DNA of 64,000 nucleotides from positions 62,001 to 126,000 of the forward strand of contig BGZK01001262.1 in the NCBI GenBank assembly GCA_005406025.1, in the 5' to 3' direction. The DNA is from Eumeta japonica. Lineage: Eukaryota; Arthropoda; Insecta; Lepidoptera; Psychidae. The position numbers and the translations under genes are program-made. Positions within the stretch are counted from its first letter, which is position 1, and each line of letters opens with the position of its first letter. The notes under the pieces are model-generated. The model searched no databases. It saw only the letters and a list, made by a program, of their open reading frames with translations, and was not told where the DNA came from. This document shows, in pieces, positions 1-11,700 of this stretch.

Positions 1-589
1 AATCTGCACAAGTTTATTGTTAAACTGGCCATTGTACTTTATGTTCTGTCATTTTATTATTAAAGTTAGGATATGTGAACATCCAATGTATCTATTCACC
101 AACACAAATTTGGTTAAAGTTTAATATTAATAGAATATTAAAACAAAATTACCACAAGAACCGCTTACAGTCCTCAATAGTTTAGTTTGGATACGTTGTT
201 GAATGCTCTCCCTTACTCTCCCAATGGTTTAGGTAACGATGATAACTTAATTATACTTACTGGCTTTTAATATTTTAATATTTATCATTTCTTTTGTCAT
301 ATTATTTTGATAACACAATAATTTTAGAATAAATTGTGCGCTTATGTGTAAAACTAAGAAACAGCTTTCCGTGAAATTAAGCTTTTTTGACCGAAAATTA
401 ATATTTGGGACAAAATTTAACATTTTTCTGTAATACAGCCGAACAGCGCCATCTCTCGACACTAGTTTTATGTAATAATTACGAATCACCTCAAGATCCT
501 TTTTTTCTTTGCATTGTTTCAATTTAGTTCGGTTTTTTTTTTATGTTACGTTAAATACTGTATTTAGTATAAGGATTGCCTAAATCCTA

Positions 590-735
590 AGCGGCTCCAG
601 CTGAAAATCATCACCACAGGCCAGGCGGTGATATCATGCGGAGCTGGAACCGATTCAACATTCGGGATTCAGTTAATCGTGTGACTATGTAGTTTCTACT
701 CCCACATTGTTATGGTGTTGAATAAAAAGGTTTTT
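590..735 (+). repeat. Dispersed repeat, probable retroposon 3' end, copy A
   Basis: Contains ggctccagctgaaaatcatc and gagctggaaccgattcaaca, ending in AATAAA plus a T/C-rich tract. The matching copy at 23,685-23,830 shows it was present before the duplication. It looks like a retroposon tail; class not proven. Confidence 0.4.
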
Positions 736-800
736 CTTTCTTTCGTTCATTATAAAAGCAATTAAAGTAAGTGGCATATCATTGAATTAGTTCGACTTAC

Positions 801-849
801 TGCAACCGCGTGTCGATTTCACTTCCATATCCTGATATTTCGGTAGTAT
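801..849 (-). CDS. Gene A exon 6: second linker
   Basis: 49 bp, acceptor ttgtctacag, donor GTAAGT, phase 1 in and 2 out. Encodes TTEISGYGSEIDTRL with split codons at both ends. Differs from gene B by one residue (Ile for Thr). Last gene A exon inside the window. Confidence 0.8.
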
Positions 850-3800
850 CTGTAGACAAATGGACTAAATTAGGTAAAAAGTAATATTGAAATAGATAAA
901 TACTACTTAAATTATAGTGAAAAGGCAAATTTAGGATATCTCAACATGTAACAAAGTGCTTTTGCCTGCTTAGTAAAAAAAGGACTTCGTATTAATGAAT
1001 ATTACATCAGATCACAAATGCAACTAATGGGATAAAATATCACAGACCTATCGAGGTATCTACTTTAGAATACCCGGAGCGGTAAGAATGAGGAACGAGA
1101 GAAATCTACGCTCACTTAAACACTTTGGCGCGGCGCCCCGCCACGTGCCGCCGTCGCAGCGCACGCGCGCCGCCCCGACGAGGCCGTAGCCCCCGCGGCA
1201 CGCGTACTCCAGGCTCGCCGACGCGCGCTCGTCACCCGGCTTGGCACTGGCGTCGCCGGCCACCACGTACAGCCCGTGCTCGGGGTACGGAGGCAGTTTG
1301 CAACACTCCGGATTTGTACTTGAACAGACACAAATATTGATAGTGTGAATAGATATACAAAGTTATGTAGTGGATGTCAAGGAATGATAATTGCTAGAAT
1401 TTTTTTATTATGTTTAATGTTCTTTCCCATAACAAATAAATAATATTTATTTAGTAAATCGTACTATTTTGTAATAGACCCAGTGATCAAGTTCATAATC
1501 ACCATACTAACCAAATCGAATCAAAAATATGTTTATTGCATAAGTAATGAAATTACACTTGAAATACGTCATTATTGCATTCTTTTCGACATTACCGCGC
1601 ATTCCAAATTCTGATTTACCTTGAGACGAATGGGCGAGAAACTCAAGGTTGCTGCTTTTTTACTCATCGATACAAATTATTGAATAATTAATATTATAGT
1701 CGGAAATTTGGAAATAATATAGAGCAACCTGATAACCGTTTTAACTTGTATATTCTACATTTAAATAATAAAGAGCATTGAGTGTGTCCTTAGCTACTAA
1801 AATGTTGGAGGTTTGATTCTTAACAAGATTCTTATTGAGTAAATTAGTCTTTCTATCTGTAAATAAAACATTTGGTATTTTGTCTTAAGCTTTTTGAAAT
1901 TCAAAACTACTCCAGAAACTCAAGCTGTGCCACACAAAAAAAATATTGTTATTTGACAATTTTAATATGCATTAAATACACAATTTCAAATCACCTTGGT
2001 TAACTTTTAGTGTTCTACACGCAAAGATGCCGTGCAGTCGCATGTAACATGCGTATTTCCCTCGAGGTACAATTGAATGCGCCGTCAAGCACAAGGGCGC
2101 ACAGTGCCCTCAGCATAAAGTTAAAAGAATGCTATTTGTTAAGGGATGAAAAAGATAAGCTGCACAAGGTGAACAAGCGACTGACAAGATTTTTTACCTG
2201 ACTTTAATACCAGTTTTTACCTACCCAGGAGAAAATATTATTTGCGCGAATTTAACAACATAATGAATTTAAGAATTTGATACGAATTCAATTTTATCAA
2301 AAGTATAGCTAAGATTATGACGTAGACCACTTACTTTGTCTTTGGACTTGCTTCTTGGTTTGTCAAATGATTGCAGGGTTCTGTGGATCGTGCTGAAATA
2401 AAGGTGAGGTACGGTTTGAGAAAAAATTATAAAAAACGCTATTGGCTTAATGTCGATTATAATTAGTATTATTAATAATTCTTCGAGTGTTATTAGCAAA
2501 CAGATTCCATTGCTTTCTTTCATTTGTCCAGAATTTTGACAGCTTAACGAAAGAATTCGTCAAATTGTGCATTGAATACTTTAAATATAAAGGGTTATGA
2601 TAATAATGACTTCTTTTTTTCTTAGACAGGTTTCGATATATGATAAAAATTACGTATTTTCTATTTTTTGACTGTCAGATTACGTTGACATTAGAGGATC
2701 AGAAAATCGGTATGAACTAACTGCGAACGAGACCCTACGAGCTGACATGATCCGATTACATCTTGTCAGTGTGTTGGAATTTGGGTGGATCTTGACTCAA
2801 TTATGTTAGAGCATTCTGTTTAATATGATTGATGATTGAAGTGCTTTCTACTCTAAAAGTTTGGAAAGTGACTGTATTAGAAACGGAAGATGGTTTTAGA
2901 AGCAAAATATAAACTGTTTTATCTATAAAATAACAAGTTTTGTAATTGAGGTGTTTTGTAAATAATTATGTGTAAACATTGTAAGAAGTAGTTAACCAGT
3001 ACATTAGCGAGTACAATGATAACACTGCGATTTTACAAGATATATCTCTTTTGTCCAATAAAAATTAACCCGAGTTTCAAATTCCAGAAAATCGATTGAA
3101 ATCTTTTAGTCTCAAATATCTAGAATAAGCTTATGAAAATACAGAACCTTTAATACGAAATAAGTAAACAAACTCTAAGGAAGCAGAACAAGTGTACAAA
3201 AGTGATGGAAAATTATTATTAAGATAACAAAGTATTGAAACCTAAGGTGGTAGAATATAACTTCCCTAATTTATATACGAAATGGTCACTATCTAAAACA
3301 AAATATATACTGTTATAACTGTAAGTAATAATGAAAACAAATTATAAAACAAAATGTAATACATTCATAAGAATTAATGTTAGGGTTGTAATAATATATT
3401 TAAAGAAATTAAATAAAGAACAAAACTAAAGGAAATTAAATTAAAATAATAATAATATCATAGAAATACATAAAAAAGACATAGCTATTTTAACCCTTAC
3501 CTACTAGTTCTGGGTATGACACTTATAAATGTACGAAGAAGAACGAAACTCACATTAAGTATAAAAGGGCCACGGTCATCATGAAACGGGGCGGAATTAA
3601 AAATAATAATAATATGAAATAGGTAGCTTTACTCAGTATTATATTAGCTAATATGTAAAGTCGCTAAAGTTCATAATAATACGCTTGCTCGTAGCATGCA
3701 ATAACAAGCAGCATGCAACACACCGCAGACTCACTAATCTGCTTTTCTGCAAAGAATCCTCATCCAACGAATTTGATAATAAATTGAATCAATATTGAAT

Positions 3801-6800
3801 TCATTGAATAAAGATTACTATTCATAGTGAGAGATTGCATGCTGTTTGTTATTGCATGTTGCAGACAAGCGTCTAGGTTTTTTAAACCGATTTCACAAGT
3901 TTAATTATAATTAATAAAAAGGAAATTATGATACAAAACTTTAAAAAGTATTGCACTTACGAACGCGTTTGAGGATCTCTCGACTCCACGCGCCGCGAGC
4001 ACAAGCGACGTACACTACTTCGAGTGCAAAGTACTCATCGCTAGTGTACAGTATGAGCGAGAGGTCGTCGAAGGCATCACCCGGGCCGGCTTTAGTGTTG
4101 TTAATGACAATGTAACTACCATTTTCTGGATATTGTGGCAGGACACACCTTTTTTGCGTGACGGGTGCAATTCTGCAAATACGTAATAATACACTGTTTA
4201 TGAACGGGTTAAGAGGCAACTATGATGCATATTAGTACAATTTATACCTGAGTCATTTGCAGTGGTCTAAATAGAGTTTAAATTGAATGCATATTAAGAT
4301 AGACCAAACACTTGAAACCGACGAGATGCACGAAACGATTGGTGGATTTTTGGGATGCAGGACAGGCATGCCAATATAGTACTATGTGGTAATCTATAAT
4401 CTCTACCTACACTTTTGCAAAATAGGCGTGCGTATAAAATAAAAATAATAATGATAAATTTAGATATGCTAGGCATCCAAACTTAATACGTCAATTCGGA
4501 ACCCTTATTGTAAGAATCTAAGGAGGTCTATACTCAACTTTGCCTTGTCCTATATCCTTACACATTTGGTATCGTCATCCACATAAGTACCAGACTTAGT
4601 GAGCTATACCTTATCCTTAATAGATTTTCTGCTGATCTTACATCCCGACAATTATAAAGTCTTCTTTAATTGCCCCGCTCGGATCGTCAGACCATTTTGT
4701 GGTTCGATGTAAGGTGTCTCTCACACGGCCACTGCTGTCAATTCGAACAGGAAAACGCCATGTTTGATACTACAACGTAGCAGACTGGGTTCAGATACGA
4801 ACTTTATTTGTGTTATATCCACAGGGGTGAGTTTTCTTCAATGCGGACGATTCTAATGCCTGCGCTGACTCCATTGCTGCAGTGGCGCTACAGGCAAAGA
4901 ATGTTAGTGTTGTTACCAAGTGGGAAATATAAGTCCAGGTTTGGTAAGCCTTCTAACACGGCATCTTATCTTTAACTGGAATTGTGTCAAAAGCTGAGTG
5001 GATTTCATTGTGAAATGGTGGGTCAAATGCCAATCTACTCAAAATGGACGAATCAAAACTTTGCACTTTTACTGCTAGAAAATCTTTTTTTCTCCCGTCT
5101 CTACTCTTCGGAAGCAATTTATTTAGTGCCACACCTAGTATCGGGATCCTTTTTATCGACGTATCGCTAATCGTTCAGTTTTGCGTACATATAGGCAGAA
5201 AAGTAAAACTAGCTTTTTAAAAGCTAGTAATTCAAACCGGATCATCGGCACTTACTTTACAAGGCACAGGTTGGACTTCATCTGTTCTGTTGTCCTTTTT
5301 AGGCAAGCGCACCCCAATGCTAACTTTTTTTTATAAAACAGCGTCGATCGTCACAAATCGCATTAAAATCGATTGGTTTGTCCGAAAGATGTGGTTAACG
5401 AAGAATTTGAAAACAAAGGGTTTATTTCAAAATACCTAGGAAATATATAACAGATTCATGTTGAGCACTCAGTCGTCTTTTTCTGCTTGAAAAACTGCAT
5501 CGAATGCCATAAGGCAGATCAAAATCTACTGGAAAGGATTTAGTCGAATTTAAAAATAACGGTTTTAAATTCTCGCAATAAAAACTATCTTAAATTAATA
5601 AAACACTGTTATCAGTTCATTCTGCTAAAACAGAATTTTCAGTAAATCTTGACTTTCTAGGGTCATAGGAATCTATTTTTTGCCATTTTTTATTGCTGAA
5701 TAATGTCAATATGTCAGTGAGTCAATTATGTTTTTTAACAAGCGATATCGATATGGATGCGAGTCGGTTTAAACGCCTGTTAAAAATACTTTTCGTATTA
5801 TGGACACGGAAAACACGATGTCAAAATGATATTCTATTGCAATTGCTGAGTAATGTCAGTATGTCTGCATGTGTGTGTGTATGTGTGTGCGTGAGCGCGC
5901 GCGCGCGCCACGCGTGAGTGCGTACGTGCCTGTTTATATGTGTGTCTTACAAAAATATTCAAAAAGCGTTTTGTAGAATATTTATTAAAGTACTCTACCG
6001 ATAAATACCAGAATCTAATTACTCATAGTTTTTTGCTTGAAAAATCTACGTCAATCGTCGCACACTGCGTCAAAATTGGTGGGTTTGTCCGAAAAGCATA
6101 TTTTACAAAGAATTCTAGAAAAGTTTTTTTTTCATAGTAATGTGAAATTTTTGATGGTTTTATGTTTGGTAATCGGTTTTTTTTCTATTTATAAAACTGC
6201 GTCGAATACCATAAAGAAGATTAAAATTGAACGACACGTTCGACATGCGCAATTGTTGGAAGATTAAAAAAAGCGTTTTGTACATGTATAAATATTTGCA
6301 CTCGAAGAACTCAAAATGTATTATAATTATAGTTATGAACTCGGAAAACTCAAAAAACACTAAAATCGATCTTTAGACCGTAGTGAACACTCGACAATTC
6401 ATCTCTACTTTATTTTTGGACTCTTCCAGCTCAGAAATAGCCAGAAGTTCCATTAATGGCTGCAGGGTCAACCACCTTACAGATTTTTTTAACACGCTGT
6501 AACTCGTGAGCCGCTAATGAACCGGTTCCGTTTATTTATAACCTAAATTATATGAAGTCGTCTGATTCATTTCGAACCGGCTCTACGAACACTAGTGGCC
6601 CCAACATTCATAAATATTCCGCTCGTATGAGCATTTTCTTTTAATTTCTCTTTTTGTTCTATTTTAAAATTATCAGTTTGTGCTGTCCTAAATTTAATTT
6701 GTGTTACAAAATAATGCAATTTCGCGTTAATTAATTTTAGAGGTGTTGTATACGTATTATAAAATGAGGATACTCACTGACAATCTTCTAGTTTTCCACA

Positions 6801-7611
6801 AGTTTTGAGGCCATCGACAAAAGAAGACACTGAAAATAAAATAATATTAATTCTTGGAAGTTTAACACAAACGGAAAAACTGATTTTATTAATGAAATTA
6901 GCGACGCGGGTTTGCAGTTCATACATTAATTACCAAAACATGTAACATATTCTTCTAGGAAACTACGGCATGAGGAGCAGCCATGAGAGAGCAAAACATT
7001 ATAACGATCTTCATATTTTTGTTTTGAAAAGCAAATACATTTAAGCTACAAGTGATTTATGAAATAGCTTCCTCGCTTTATTTTCAAAATCACGAGAAAG
7101 TCGTGACGCATTTTAAAGTATCGATTTTACACGACACAAATGTTGACAACAAGAAAAAATTACATTAAATTTTCGACAGGATCTTAGTTAAAAAGACAAA
7201 CAGTAAAACAGAACGATGAAGCAATACAAATATTAGGTGCGTTCTAAAATTTGTTTTTGAAAATAACCTGCCTCTTTCAAAATCAAACTAACAAACAAAG
7301 TATTAGTTCTTTCTTCGGCCTTTTACACTTTGGACTAAAGTAATTTAAGAGTGCCATTTTAAAATAACGAGACTAAATAAACACACAAATCGGATGCATT
7401 TAGTAAGTGTAAATATAAATATTTGTTTACATGCCATAATGTCTTGATCTACATAAACTGACTATCATAAGTATTACATTTGCATGTAACTTTTGACTTG
7501 TAATATTGCAATCGGTAAACTGGGTGTGATGTAAATGTTCGAATAACTCTTTCAACAGCAAAGCAGTAGTCAACAAAACTCACCAAAAAGTAACAGGGCG
7601 ATCCAACTCAT
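801..7611 (-). CDS. Gene A: paralogous modular serine protease, 5' half only (exons 1-6), runs off left edge
   Basis: Tandem paralogue of the protease gene at 8,594-33,291. Six exons have the same lengths (28, 52, 212, 58, 203, 49 bp), splice phases and nearly the same protein as exons 1-6 of that gene: signal peptide, Cys segment with two Cys (one in gene B), CCP-like module, linker, second CCP module, linker. All frames are open, so this half looks functional. The third CCP, Wonton and protease exons would lie left of position 1; in gene B the next exon is about 4 kb further on, so their absence here is a window effect. Whether the protease part survives cannot be judged. Its start codon is 983 bp beyond the stop codon of gene B, same strand. 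Confidence 0.85.
1116..1318 (-). CDS. Gene A exon 5: second CCP (sushi) module
   Basis: 203 bp, acceptor tgttcaag, donor GTGAGC, phase 2 in and 1 out. Reads NPECCKLPPYPEHGLYVVAG... with EYACRGGYGLVGAARVRC and TWRGAAPKCL, a textbook sushi pattern of four Cys and Trp. Strikingly GC-rich against AT-rich introns; overlapping open frames on both strands here are by-products of that composition. Confidence 0.9.
1510..1675. repeat. Dispersed repeat family R1, copy 1
   Basis: Recognisable core gaaattacacttgaaatacg followed by a TTCGACATTACC segment and a TTTTTTACTCATC tail. Two more copies lie at 12,675-12,860 and 24,605-24,755. Confidence 0.65.
2335..2392 (-). CDS. Gene A exon 4: linker between CCP modules
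   Basis: 58 bp, acceptor ttatttcag, donor GTAAGT, phase 1 in and 2 out. Encodes a hydrophilic linker, RSTEPCNHLTNQEASPKT, with one Cys that may close the preceding module. Supported by exact phase fit and by the matching exon in gene B. Confidence 0.8.
3681..3872. mobile_element. Foldback MITE, copy A
   Basis: Imperfect terminal inverted repeats of about 40 bp: the left arm acgcttgctcgtagcatgca continues aataacaagcagcatgcaa; the right arm read in reverse is acgcttgtctgcaacatgca then aataacaaacagcatgcaa. The core has no coding capacity. Target duplication not resolved. Gene A intron 3. Confidence 0.7.
3961..4172 (-). CDS. Gene A exon 3: first CCP-like module
   Basis: 212 bp, acceptor atttgcag, donor GTAAGT, phase 2 in and 1 out. 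Begins IAPVTQKRCVLPQYPENG and carries later Cys in VYVACARGAW. The opening C-x-LP-x-YPE-x-G motif is shared with exons 5 and 7, marking it as a divergent sushi module. Contains an NGS sequon. Confidence 0.85.
4985..5215 (+). mobile_element. Jockey-like LINE remnant, copy A, internally deleted
   Basis: Contains the same decayed reverse-transcriptase stretch as copy B at 29,665-29,825 (TTTTACTGCTAGAAAATC onward), but the RT core before it and the C-terminal part after it are missing. Stops in all frames. Confidence 0.55.
5325..6270 (+). repeat. Degenerate tandem repeat, unit about 155-160 bp, copy A
   Basis: Recurring block with aaaactgcgtcgaatgccat, then AAATCGGTTGGTTTGTCCGA-like text, then CTCTACCGATAAA; marks near 5,330, 5,490, 6,035 and 6,190. 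The array is shorter than in copy B. Confidence 0.55.
5869..5917 (+). repeat. GT/GC dinucleotide microsatellite
   Basis: Run of tgtgtgtg changing to gcgcgcgc; the equivalent copy B site (31,603-31,627) is gcgcgcgc changing to cacacaca. Confidence 0.8.
6778..6829 (-). CDS. Gene A exon 2: end of signal peptide and short Cys segment
   Basis: 52 bp, acceptor attttcag, donor GTGAGT, phase 1 in and 2 out. Encodes V-SSFVDGLKTCGKLEDC-Q. Two Cys six residues apart precede the first CCP-like module; gene B keeps only the second. Confidence 0.8.
7584..7611 (-). CDS. Gene A exon 1: start codon and signal peptide
   Basis: Encodes MSWIALLLF plus one base; donor GTGAGT follows. The hydrophobic run continues into exon 2 (V-SSFVDG), making a short signal peptide. 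The frame is open upstream to other Met codons (for example MKYFLLN), but gene B has an in-frame TAA at that place, so the conserved MSW start is preferred. Confidence 0.8.
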
Positions 7612-8593
7612 AGTGACGCTATTTACTCGACAATTAAGAAGAAAATACTTCATCGATGTAACTACTGGAAAATGACTGATGTAATTCCTCTTCACCGCAT
7701 TCACAAGTGAGACATTTCCGAAGGAGCACCTCAAGCGCACTGACGGACCCAAACTGGTTTCCGGGGGACCTGAACGAACGAGAAAAAGCGAGAGGACATT
7801 TAGCAGTGACTAAGTAGTATGGTGACACGCAATTGTACCGGTTTTATTGTTCCATCTTTTGAGACATAAATATTGCTTAAAATAGATAAAATAAAAAAAA
7901 GTATTGCTCGACTATCACTCCCAGTCCAAATCGTAGACGTATTCCCGTTTGAGTCACTGCTACAGTTCAAACCTATCGCCGGACCCTGTTTCAATTGCAA
8001 ATCCTTTCATATAAATCCATTTCTATTATAACAGTAGACAACTAGAGCTTATTTTATCAGCTATCTGACAACAAAAGAAGACCAAAAGAAATATGCAGAT
8101 AGTTTAATGTATTACAGTACAATTTGAGAGAAATCAATATATTATTAACGTGAGTTGAGTGATGTGTTTAAGGGGATTCAGTGTGAGTGGAAAATAAATA
8201 CAATGAATAGAATAAAAGGATCAGTGAAGTGAGTCAAAGGACGGACTTCAATATCGCAACAATAAATAATATTGTGTCGGTAGTGTCAAGAATTATAATT
8301 AAAATAAAAGTAGTTTATTTATTTCTTATCGAGTGCTTTAATTAGTGATTCAATAGATTTTACAGTGCGTTAAATAAAACGTATTAATTTTGTTGTATTT
8401 CGTTTATATTGAGAATGTCTTATAATTAATAATAATTATAATGCTAAGTACTTACTGTTAAAATGTTAACATTAATAATGAAAATAAAGTCAAAAGAAAA
8501 GAATAATTAAAAATTATACAGAAAATTATTTTGTCTTTTACATGATGATAGAGAGAATAATAAAATATCCATAACATTGCCTAAGAATGTTAT
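7612..8593. other. Intergenic gap between gene B stop and gene A start
   Basis: 983 bp, AT-rich. The gene A side (to about 8,138) is shared with the gene B upstream region and should hold the core promoter; no clear TATA box was seen. The other side should hold the gene B 3' UTR with AATAAA-like sites near 8,322-8,335. No coding sequence recognised. Confidence 0.6.
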
Positions 8594-8799
8594 CTATACA
8601 TTAGTCAAATTCAAATGATCTTTTATGAAATGCTCATGCGCCAGAATGTGAGTAAAAGTGGGTACTGCGTGCGTGTTGCACTTCTTGTCGTTATTGGGCG
8701 CGGTCGAAGCGACCCCTCTCAGGTAATGTCGCCGTAATGGTCCCTCCGTTTTGGTGAACACGAGTCCTCCGCCGCTGTCTCCCTTGCACAGCGCCGTAC
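8594..8799 (-). CDS. Gene B exon 13: catalytic Ser exon and stop
   Basis: 206 bp, acceptor cttgtaccag. Reads TALCKGDSGGGLVFTK, YLRGVASTAPNNDKKC, THAVPTFTHILAHEHF and ends LNLTNV-stop. GDSGGG carries the active Ser; Ala occupies position 189, unlike the Asp of trypsins. The C-terminal helix region has a final NLT sequon. Confidence 0.9.
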
Positions 8800-11700
8800 C
8801 TGGTACAAGCGAGTGATTCGTTAACTAATGCAAAGAAATTCTTGACCCAAAACTTGGTGCTTGTAAATAAAAGTACATAAATAAATACAATGATAGCAAT
8901 TTTCATCAATTAAATTAACAATAAGTTCACTCTTTCCACACAATAACTTGAACCGGTCTTTGTCGAAAACGAAATTAAACTTATCTAACTTGTAGAATTA
9001 ATTGAATTTAAAAGCTTATGCAATGAAATTGACTTAATTGTTATTACGTACTGTATAATTATAATCATACACGTTATCAAGAATCTTGTAAAAATTGTTG
9101 GGTTCCTCGAAGACTTCGGAATGTGCCAGAAGATTTCGGTCGCCACAGAAGCGCAGTGCGTTGGCCAGCACCTTCTGACCTATTCCTCTTACACTAAAAC
9201 CTATTGAGAGTCCTTTTTACTTCCTAAATAAAAATTTCAAATTTGTCATCATCCCGAAAATTAAAAAAAAATTAATACTCTTGGAAGGTGCTGGCATTAC
9301 CAGAAAATCCCAACCTCTCCCAAGATTATTTCGATCAGCTCCTCATCTTGAGGGGTCATATCCTGAGGCAATTTCCCGTAGTAAATAATTGACATAATGG
9401 GCTTGAATGTGGCGACAAAGTTCACCTCTCCTCATCGCTAGTACCTAAGACAGGTGCACTTCGATACTTTGAGTGTATTTAGAGGGATCAATTATAAAAT
9501 TAACGAGGTATGCCAATAGATGACAGCCGAGTGACGCAATATTCTTTGCGTGAATGAGACTAATAGGCAAGCTAGTGATGTGGCCATTAAACACGGATCG
9601 TTTTGTCTGGCGTTGATCAGATCCAATGAGGATGCGGTACTGGCTTTGTCCTATCAGAACAATAAACTATTGTTCGTTCGTTCATTCAAACGTTTTCAGA
9701 TTAAATTAACCTGTCACTATGAATTTATAACGAATAAGAATTAGTAAACCTCAGGTTTTCAATGCGAATTAGATGTGAATTAGCATGTAGAGTAATTAAT
9801 ATGTATCTTCAAAACCAAAACCAAAGTGTGTTATTAAGATTTGACAAGTTGTGGAAGTCTGTATTCGAATATGAAGCATAAAAGTTATGTGGAGTGAATA
9901 ATAGTTAAAATGTTAGGAATATATATAAAATTAGTGACACTGCGAAATAAACTGAACAGTAAAGGAAAAGCAGAGAACTTGGAGAAATTGGCTGTCTGCA
10001 AACGGAAAGTTTGAAGGACAAGTCGAATGAGTCTAAAAGCACATGTAAACCTACAAAATCGAATAATACGTGTAAGAAAAAAAAATTATTAAAACATGGT
10101 TGAATGTCAGATTCTTATAAAATGTCATTTCCAAATGGGAGAAACAGGGACGGTTGCCAATATTCTACTGGACACATGTTTAAACTAATGGCTAGGCTAT
10201 AAATAGTAAGACTGAAGTTTATATAAACTAGGTTTACCGTTAATGTATCCTGCACATATTTTATCACTGGTGATATAGGCACGGAAATCTGGAGACGCAT
10301 TAGCGATGCACTGATCGATCTCCACATAAGGCAAACGTACAACTTGGAGCTCTGGAGGTGTGTGACCGTCTTCGTCGATGAAGCCCCAACCAGCAACCTA
10401 AAGGGTTGAGACAATAAAAAGGTAAGCGGTATAATGAAGCTTAACTTGATCCTTCTTGGAACAACGGATTGACCAAACTAGCATCGCTTAAGAATCTTTT
10501 AAAATAAAAGGAAAAGTTTTAAATTGAAACTTGATTACAGAGCAAATTATTATTCATACCTGTCGACGAAAGACCTAACGTTCTAGGGTTCTAATTTGTT
10601 CTTGTTTGTTCTCTTTGAAGATCTGCATTATTACGAAAGCTTTACAAGATCATGGCAACCGTATACAGAATTTCGTATTTATATCTAAAAATAAAGCAAT
10701 GTACAATGAATTTTTGTACAAATTATTAATTTTCATAAGTAATTAAGTTCCTTCATTTTATATCAAACTCGATATTTGTAAAATATTCTTGTTCGTCGCC
10801 ATCCGTTGAGATAGATTTTATGTTATATAACTCCATACAGCCTATGACAAGCGGAACTCTAAGATAAAGCTTATGTTACAACGTCAACCTATACATAGCT
10901 AGTAATATTGTCCGATGCATCAACTGATGTATTAAAAAACCAGACAAGTGCGAGTCGAGCTTGCCCACTGACGATTTCTTACAAATTCGCAAGTACATAT
11001 TATAAGCAGTTCAGGAATCGAGCCTCGCAGTTTTTTCAGAGTTTCCATATGATTTAATAAAAAATATACTCTTGCAGATTTTTTTCCTTTGTATAAGTTA
11101 GTAAAAGCTTAAAAAATTCTACTAAAAAATTTGGTTACCCATACGGTATGCGCCGTCATAACTCTATGGGTAACCACATCAATCATCGGATTGATTACGT
11201 ACTTTAAAAAATAAGGCCTATATTTTTATGATTTATTTACAAATCTATGATTTTCAGATTTTTCTATACTTATAGTATAAGACGGTATTACTTGCCGAAT
11301 TTCATAGTTTTGGGTCAACGGAAAATATTTTATAAATTTTGAATCCCTTGAGAGTGTCAAAATATGCGTTTTTTGCGAAATAAACTGCCGTATTTTTTTT
11401 AACGTTAAGTTAGAAGTTTTATATTTTTACAACTTCAAGGGACTGTAGACTTGAGTATATGGTTTTAATTTCAACTGTATACCTCCACGCGTTCCCGAGA
11501 TAAAGGGTCTTGACAGACGGACGGACGGACAGACAAGAAAGTGATCTTATAAGGGTTCCGTTTTTCCTTTTGGCGTACGTAATCTTAAGAATGATGAAAA
11601 TATATGAGGGCAATCATTCTGGTACCGAATTAGAACTATAAAGTGATAAATTTCCTCTTCCCACAACCTCTTCTCGAGAATATAAAATGAAGAAATAAGT

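Larger units (their letters stand above)
1319..3960 (-). other. Gene A introns 3 and 4 (around exon 4)
   Basis: AT-rich; hold the R1 repeat and the foldback MITE. An AT-rich stretch at 3,180-3,600 is missing from copy B. No other gene seen. Confidence 0.6.
4173..6777 (-). other. Gene A intron 2
   Basis: Holds the Jockey-like remnant, the degenerate 158-bp-type array and the GT/GC microsatellite. Copy B's equivalent intron is about 1.9 kb longer. Confidence 0.6.
1..8138. repeat. Segmental duplication, copy A
   Basis: Matches about 21,808-33,778 in order and orientation, exons and introns alike, with many substitutions and indels. It continues past the left edge. The right end is sharp: identity stops just after the shared run agtttaatgtattacagtac (8,101). 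It carries gene A and about 500 bp of shared upstream sequence. Confidence 0.9.
8800..10237 (-). other. Gene B intron 12
   Basis: AT-rich intron with GT and AG ends. Apart from the two unassigned exon-like segments, no repeat or gene is recognised in it. Confidence 0.7.

Noticed and set aside
1116..1340. Overlapping open frames on both strands over the GC-rich sushi exon (also at 24,208-24,425)
   Set aside because: Arg/Ala/Pro-rich shadows of the exon caused by high GC; only the minus-strand frame reading CCKLPPYPEHG fits a domain and the splice phases.
7570..7752. Longer N-terminus for gene A starting at an upstream Met
   Set aside because: The upstream frame is interrupted by TAA in gene B, and starting at MSW already gives a plausible signal peptide.
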